64,000 nucleotides of DNA from JAIEPW01 sp964471915. Lineage in GTDB: Bacteria; Acidobacteriota; Terriglobia; Bryobacterales; Bryobacteraceae. Shown here piece after piece: positions 59,571-64,000 of this stretch. The first letter of the stretch is position 1; each line of letters starts with the position of its first letter. The position numbers were made by a program, and so were the translations under genes. The stretch is from positions 17,234-81,233 of the forward strand of contig CAYYID010000020.1 in the NCBI GenBank assembly GCA_964471915.1, given 5' to 3'. Under the pieces are notes generated by a model. It did not search any database. It saw only the letters and a list, made by a program, of their open reading frames with translations, and had not been told where the DNA came from.

Positions 59571-62513
59571 ATGCTCATTCCAGGCACCCGCACGCTGACG
59601 GCCGCGTTCCTCCTTGGAGCAGTCACGCTGTCCGGCCAGGCGCTTCGCTTCTCCGGACCGATGAATTCTCAGCCCCTGGCGCTCAGCGCCGACGAATGGG
59701 TGCTGGCCGCCGCGAACCCGGACAATAACACCGTGACGTTGTTCGACATCCGGCCGGGCTTCAACATCCCCGCGTCGTCCGTGCGGGTCGGCGTCGAGCC
59801 CTGGGGCGTCGCGGTGTCGCCGGACGGCCTGCGGATCTACGCCGCCAATACGGGCAGCGGCACCGTCTCCGTGATCGCGGTGGACCGGGCCAATTACAAC
59901 GCGGTGATCACGGCGACCATCAACGTCGGCACAGAGCCCTACGCGCTGTGCCTCACCGCCTCCGGCCGCAAGCTTTACGTCGCCAACGCGCGCTCCAACA
60001 CGGTTTCAGTGATCGACACTGCCACCAACCAGGTGATCCGCACGATCGCCGTCGGACCCGAGCCGCGGGGCATCGCCATCACGAACTCGGGCGGGGACGA
60101 CGCGCAGGAGACGGTGTATGTCACCCAGTTCCTGGCTCGCCCAGTGGCGGGAAAGCTGGATGGCGCCGACGACGCCAAGGTCGGCAAAATCACCGTGATT
60201 TCGGCCGGGACGGATGCCGTGACAGGCGAGATCACGTTGAATCCGCTTGCCGATACCGGCTTCCGGGCTGCCGGCGACGCCCTGGCGCGCGTCGCGCCCC
60301 CCGCCACGCCCACCGCGGATGACTTCCGCTTCACGACGGGGGCCTATCCGAACCAGATCAACGGCATCGCCATCAAGGGCCGCTTCGCGTTCGTGCCCAG
60401 CACCGGGGCTTCGCCGAACGGCCCGGTACGCTTCAACGTCAATACGCAGAGCCTGCTGAGCGTGATCGACCGGACGGCGGCGGCGGACGCGGGACGCACC
60501 GTCAACATGCACGTCGCGGTGGCGCGTCAGACCGCCACCCCGCGCCGTTTCATCACCCAGCCCTGGGCGGTGGCCTTTAAGCGCAACGCCGACGAGGGCT
60601 ATGTCGTCAGCGCCGCCAGCGACATCCTGGTGAAGGTCCGCATCGACCCGGCTACCGGAGCGCCCACCGTGTTGAGCGACCCCGCCAACGCCGGCCGCGT
60701 GCTGCAGATCGCGACGGGCAAGAATCCGCGCGGTATCGTCCTCAACGCCTCCGACACCCGCGGCTATGTGATGAACTATGTCTCCCGCAGCGTGTCGATT
60801 GTCGATCTGGCCACGGAGCGGGTGACGCAGACCATGGTGTCGGCGCCGCCGCCCGCGCCGGGCTCGCCCGAGGACGCAATCCACATCGGCAAAGAGTTGT
60901 ACCACAGCTCCATCGGGGAGTTCGATCCGCCGGCGCCCGGTGGCGCGGCCATCACCGGCCGGCTGTCGGACAACGGTTGGGGATCCTGCGGATCCTGCCA
61001 TCCGTTCGGCCTCACGGATAACGTCGTGTGGTTGTTCGCGGCCGGTCCGCGGCGGACCATCCCCCAGCACGCGGACTTTATCCGTGGCGACGCCCGGAGC
61101 ATGCGCGCTCTGAACTGGTCAAGCATCTTCGACGAGCAGGAGGACTTCGAAGCCAATATTCGTAACGTCTCGGGCGGCCTCGGCTTGATCGTGCAGGCCG
61201 ATGGCGTCACTCCTGACCCCACACTCGGCGCATTCGCGCCCGCCAATGGCGGCCGCCGGCAACTGAAAGTCCGGGGCGTCAACGCCTGGGATGCCATCAA
61301 GGCCTACATCGTTTCGGGCATTCGTTCGCCCATTTCGCCGGTCTCGAAGACGGCGCCGGATGTCGTCGCTGGCCGCCGCCTGTTCGCCGAATGGAAGTGC
61401 CAGAACTGCCACGGCGGCCCGCTCTGGAGCACCAGCAAGGTGCGCCATACCGCGCCGCCCGACGCGAGCCTGCTGAACGCCGGACAACTGCTCGCCGAAC
61501 TCAAGAACGTAGGGTCGTTTGACGCCCGCGTGGCCAACGAAGTCCGGGCGAACGCCGCGCCGCCCCTCGGCGCCGCGGGTTTCAATCCGCCGACGCTGCT
61601 GTCGCTGTTCGCGTTCCCGGAGACGTTCTTCCACAACGGATCGGCGAACACGCTGGAGGACGTGCTGGCGAACGTCGCCCACCGCTCCGCCGGCACGGGC
61701 GGCGTGGACCGGGCCGCCAGCGCCGCCGAGCGCCGCCAGGTGATCCAGTTCCTGCTTTCGATCGACGCGGCCACGGAGCCGATCGCTTCTGACGCGCCGC
61801 AGGCGATCCAGAGCTTCTCCGCGGCCAGCTACACGCCGCCCACCGCGCCCGAAAGCATCGCGGCCGGCTTCGGCGCCGGGCTGGCTACGCAGGTGACCCC
61901 GAACACCGCGGCCACCCCGCCCTTCGCGCTGGGCGGCACCAGCCTCTCGATTCGGGACGCGGCCGGGGTGCTGCGCCTCGGGCAGCTCTTCTTCACCGCC
62001 CCGGGGCAGATCAACTTCGTGGTGCCCGCCGGCGCCGCGCCCGGCACGGCCACCGTCGACGTCGCCACGGCGACCGGCGCCACGGCTACCGGTTCGCTCC
62101 GCATCGACCCGGTGGCTCCCGGGATCTTCTCGGCCAATGGCGACGGCGCGGGCGCTCCCGCGGCCACGGCGATCCGGGTGACCCCCGCCGGCGCCCAAGT
62201 GCCCGTAGCCGTCTTCCAGTGCGGCGCCACCGCCGGCAGTTGCGTTCCCGCGTCCATCGACCTGGGGTCCGGCGACGTGTACCTCACGCTCTACGGCACC
62301 GGTATCCGCCGCCGGACGGCACTCTCCGCGGTCCGGTGCACCATCGGCGGCGCCGACGCCCCGGTGCTGTTTGCCGGAGCCCAAGGCGAGTTCCCGGGGC
62401 TCGACCAGGTGAATGTCCAGGTGCCGGCGAGCCTCCGGGGCCGGGGTACGGTGAGCCTGGCGCTGACCGTCGACGGGGTGACGTCGAACGCGGTGACGCT
62501 GAATGTTCAGTAG
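59571..62513 (+). CDS. Secreted YVTN beta-propeller/di-haem cytochrome c/Solibacter C-terminal-domain protein
   Basis: This 980-residue protein has a signal peptide (LTAAFLLGAVTLSGQ). A YVTN-type beta-propeller (about 35-420) has repeats such as VGVEPWGVAVSPDGLRIYAANTGSGTVSVI. The cytochrome part has two haem sites, CGSCH near 474 and CQNCH near 613, with SPETFFHNGSA-type segments of MauG/di-haem proteins. The C-terminus (about 745-980) matches the Solibacter-type repeat: AASYTPPTAPESIAAGFGAGLA and QVNVQVPASLRGRGTVSLALTVDGVTSNAVTLNV. It is probably an extracellular or outer-membrane redox protein. Substrate unknown. Confidence 0.87.
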   Translation: MLIPGTRTLTAAFLLGAVTLSGQALRFSGPMNSQPLALSADEWVLAAANPDNNTVTLFDIRPGFNIPASSVRVGVEPWGVAVSPDGLRIYAANTGSGTVSVIAVDRANYNAVITATINVGTEPYALCLTASGRKLYVANARSNTVSVIDTATNQVIRTIAVGPEPRGIAITNSGGDDAQETVYVTQFLARPVAGKLDGADDAKVGKITVISAGTDAVTGEITLNPLADTGFRAAGDALARVAPPATPTADDFRFTTGAYPNQINGIAIKGRFAFVPSTGASPNGPVRFNVNTQSLLSVIDRTAAADAGRTVNMHVAVARQTATPRRFITQPWAVAFKRNADEGYVVSAASDILVKVRIDPATGAPTVLSDPANAGRVLQIATGKNPRGIVLNASDTRGYVMNYVSRSVSIVDLATERVTQTMVSAPPPAPGSPEDAIHIGKELYHSSIGEFDPPAPGGAAITGRLSDNGWGSCGSCHPFGLTDNVVWLFAAGPRRTIPQHADFIRGDARSMRALNWSSIFDEQEDFEANIRNVSGGLGLIVQADGVTPDPTLGAFAPANGGRRQLKVRGVNAWDAIKAYIVSGIRSPISPVSKTAPDVVAGRRLFAEWKCQNCHGGPLWSTSKVRHTAPPDASLLNAGQLLAELKNVGSFDARVANEVRANAAPPLGAAGFNPPTLLSLFAFPETFFHNGSANTLEDVLANVAHRSAGTGGVDRAASAAERRQVIQFLLSIDAATEPIASDAPQAIQSFSAASYTPPTAPESIAAGFGAGLATQVTPNTAATPPFALGGTSLSIRDAAGVLRLGQLFFTAPGQINFVVPAGAAPGTATVDVATATGATATGSLRIDPVAPGIFSANGDGAGAPAATAIRVTPAGAQVPVAVFQCGATAGSCVPASIDLGSGDVYLTLYGTGIRRRTALSAVRCTIGGADAPVLFAGAQGEFPGLDQVNVQVPASLRGRGTVSLALTVDGVTSNAVTLNVQ

Positions 62514-62540
62514 TAGTGTGCACGAAGATCGTGTACACTA
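62514..62540. promoter_or_regulatory. Palindromic operator overlapping the vapB -10
   Basis: TAGTGTGCACGA (62514-62525) and TCGTGTACACTA (62529-62540) are inverted with one mismatch around a 3-nt centre. Each arm also carries its own near-palindrome (GTGTGCAC, GTGTACAC). The second arm contains the -10 TACACT (62534-62539), so repressor binding would block the promoter. Confidence 0.62.
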
Positions 62541-62546
62541 GAGCCG

Positions 62547-62768
62547 ATGAAGAATGTCACCTTGAGTGCTGAGGAGCAAGTCATTGAGCGCGCGCGCTCC
62601 TTGGCGCGGGACAATAAAACGACTCTGAATCAGTTGTTTAGGGACTGGCTTCAGCAGTACGTTTCGCGTCATGAACGGCATGGCGGATACCGCGAATTGA
62701 TGGACCGGCTGCGCCACGTGCAGGTCGACCGGAAGTTCACCCGGGAAGAGATGAACGCGAGGCGTTAG
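62547..62768 (+). CDS. vapB: VapB-type antitoxin
   Basis: This 73-residue antitoxin has a ribbon-helix-helix start (KNVTLSAEEQVIERARSLARDNKTTLNQLFRDWLQQY) and a charged tail (VQVDRKFTREEMNARR). It lies 7 nt from the -10 hexamer, so its mRNA may be leaderless. The palindrome upstream fits autorepression. The PIN toxin gene begins 2 nt after its stop. Confidence 0.87.
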   Translation: MKNVTLSAEEQVIERARSLARDNKTTLNQLFRDWLQQYVSRHERHGGYRELMDRLRHVQVDRKFTREEMNARR

Positions 62769-62769
62769 C

Positions 62770-63192
62770 TTGGCCGACAAGTTCTTCCTCGACACCAATG
62801 TCCTGCTGTATGCGTTTTCGCCGGACCGGGCGAAGGCGGCGGTAGCTGATGAGCTGGTGGAGCGCGCTATCGACGCGCGAAGCGGTGTGATCAGCTATCA
62901 AGTTGTTCAAGAGGCGCTGAACGTCTTAGTCAGCCGCGGAACGGTGGTGTTGCAAAGCGATGAGGCCCGCGAGTATTTCGAGCGGATCCTGCGCCCGCTG
63001 CTAGCCATCGGAAGCTCGCCGGCCCTGGTTCTCGAGGCGCTGTGGCTCCGCGAGAGGTACGGGCTTGCCTGGTATGACGCATTGATCGTGGCGGCGGCCA
63101 TCGAGGCGGACTGTGAGGTCCTTTACAGTGAAGACTTTCAGGCCGGCATGAGGTTCGGGAAGCTGCGGGTCGTGAACCCCTTCGCGGAATAG
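62770..63192 (+). CDS. vapC: VapC-type PIN-domain toxin
   Basis: This 140-residue RNase toxin starts at TTG 62770. The PIN acidic residues are present: Asp8 in FFLDTNVLLYAF, Glu in VVQEALNVL, Asp in WYDALIVAAA and Asp in YSEDFQAG. It is full length. It pairs with the antitoxin encoded immediately before it. A strong hairpin terminator follows. Confidence 0.88.
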   Translation: MADKFFLDTNVLLYAFSPDRAKAAVADELVERAIDARSGVISYQVVQEALNVLVSRGTVVLQSDEAREYFERILRPLLAIGSSPALVLEALWLRERYGLAWYDALIVAAAIEADCEVLYSEDFQAGMRFGKLRVVNPFAE

Positions 63193-63194
63193 AA

Positions 63195-63226
63195 AAAGCC
63201 CGGCCCCCTCGCGGGGACCGGGCTTT
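63195..63226. terminator. Bidirectional terminator between vapC and groEL
   Basis: AAAGCCCGGC-CCCC / GGGG-ACCGGGCTTT form a stem with one mismatch and a TCGC loop. A-tract and T-tract flank it, so it can stop transcription from both sides. Confidence 0.85.
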
Positions 63227-63249
63227 CTCGTCGTGCACTGGACCTCTTC

Positions 63250-64000
<751 letters not shown>

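Overview
The window is 64 kb of a GC-rich bacterial chromosome, densely coded on both strands. Several families point to Acidobacteriota of the Solibacter/Bryobacter type: an acidobacterial VWFA-related secreted protein (9361-10263), a protein ending in a Solibacter-type C-terminal Ig-like domain (59571-62513), a CarboxypepD_reg-type TonB receptor fragment (1-264), many secreted Ser/Thr-kinase, cytochrome c and peptidase genes, and dispersed GC-rich repeats. This placement is inferred from the protein families; no rRNA or tRNA gene is visible.

Layout. 1-7.5 kb: start of a TonB-dependent receptor, a secreted SurA_N-like protein, a zinc-ribbon Ser/Thr kinase with a polytopic C-terminus, a DUF885 lipoprotein, trpS and a DUF937 protein. 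7.5-16.6 kb: selB, whose start codon overlaps that of a divergent VWA gene, a tandem pair of cytochrome c/copper-monooxygenase-like proteins, a small cytochrome, a Tat-exported ThDP enzyme between two copies of a 27-bp repeat, and a VapBC locus with a frameshifted toxin. 16.6-25.2 kb: MFS transporter plus acetyltransferase, an NtrC/NtrY-like two-component pair, an NlpC/P60-like protein, an SRPBCC protein, a mazF remnant, an amidohydrolase and an alpha/beta hydrolase. 25.2-33.8 kb: a signalling and envelope cluster consisting of a caspase-like protein lacking its catalytic cysteine and fused to an FGE domain, a 1316-residue Ser/Thr kinase with helical repeats and a BACON domain, a secretin-like protein, and a divergent AAA+ ATPase.

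33.8-40.4 kb: a small cytochrome c, glyA overlapping a glycosyltransferase, a Cys-rich HTH protein behind an AT-rich promoter, a DUF433 protein, small secreted or membrane proteins (one broken at a G7 run) and an intact VapBC pair. 40.4-45.8 kb: a fadN-fadA-fadE beta-oxidation operon in the same order as in Bacillus. 45.8-52.8 kb: a SYLF lipid-binding protein and two methyltransferases sharing a C-terminal beta-rich domain, which flank a segment that looks less GC-rich and carries an S-layer-homology/BACON protein and an XRE regulator. 52.8-64 kb: ilvD, a CaiB-type CoA-transferase, a large M14 peptidase, an SDR, a propeller-cytochrome fusion, a second intact VapBC pair and the C-terminal half of groEL.

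The overall picture is an aerobic soil heterotroph with fatty-acid and peptide catabolism, much c-type cytochrome and secreted-protein coding, and eukaryote-like kinase signalling. Several genes have extended -10 elements only 6-10 nt from the start codon and no Shine-Dalgarno sequence, which suggests frequent leaderless transcripts. Five toxin-antitoxin loci are present, two intact and three broken or orphaned.
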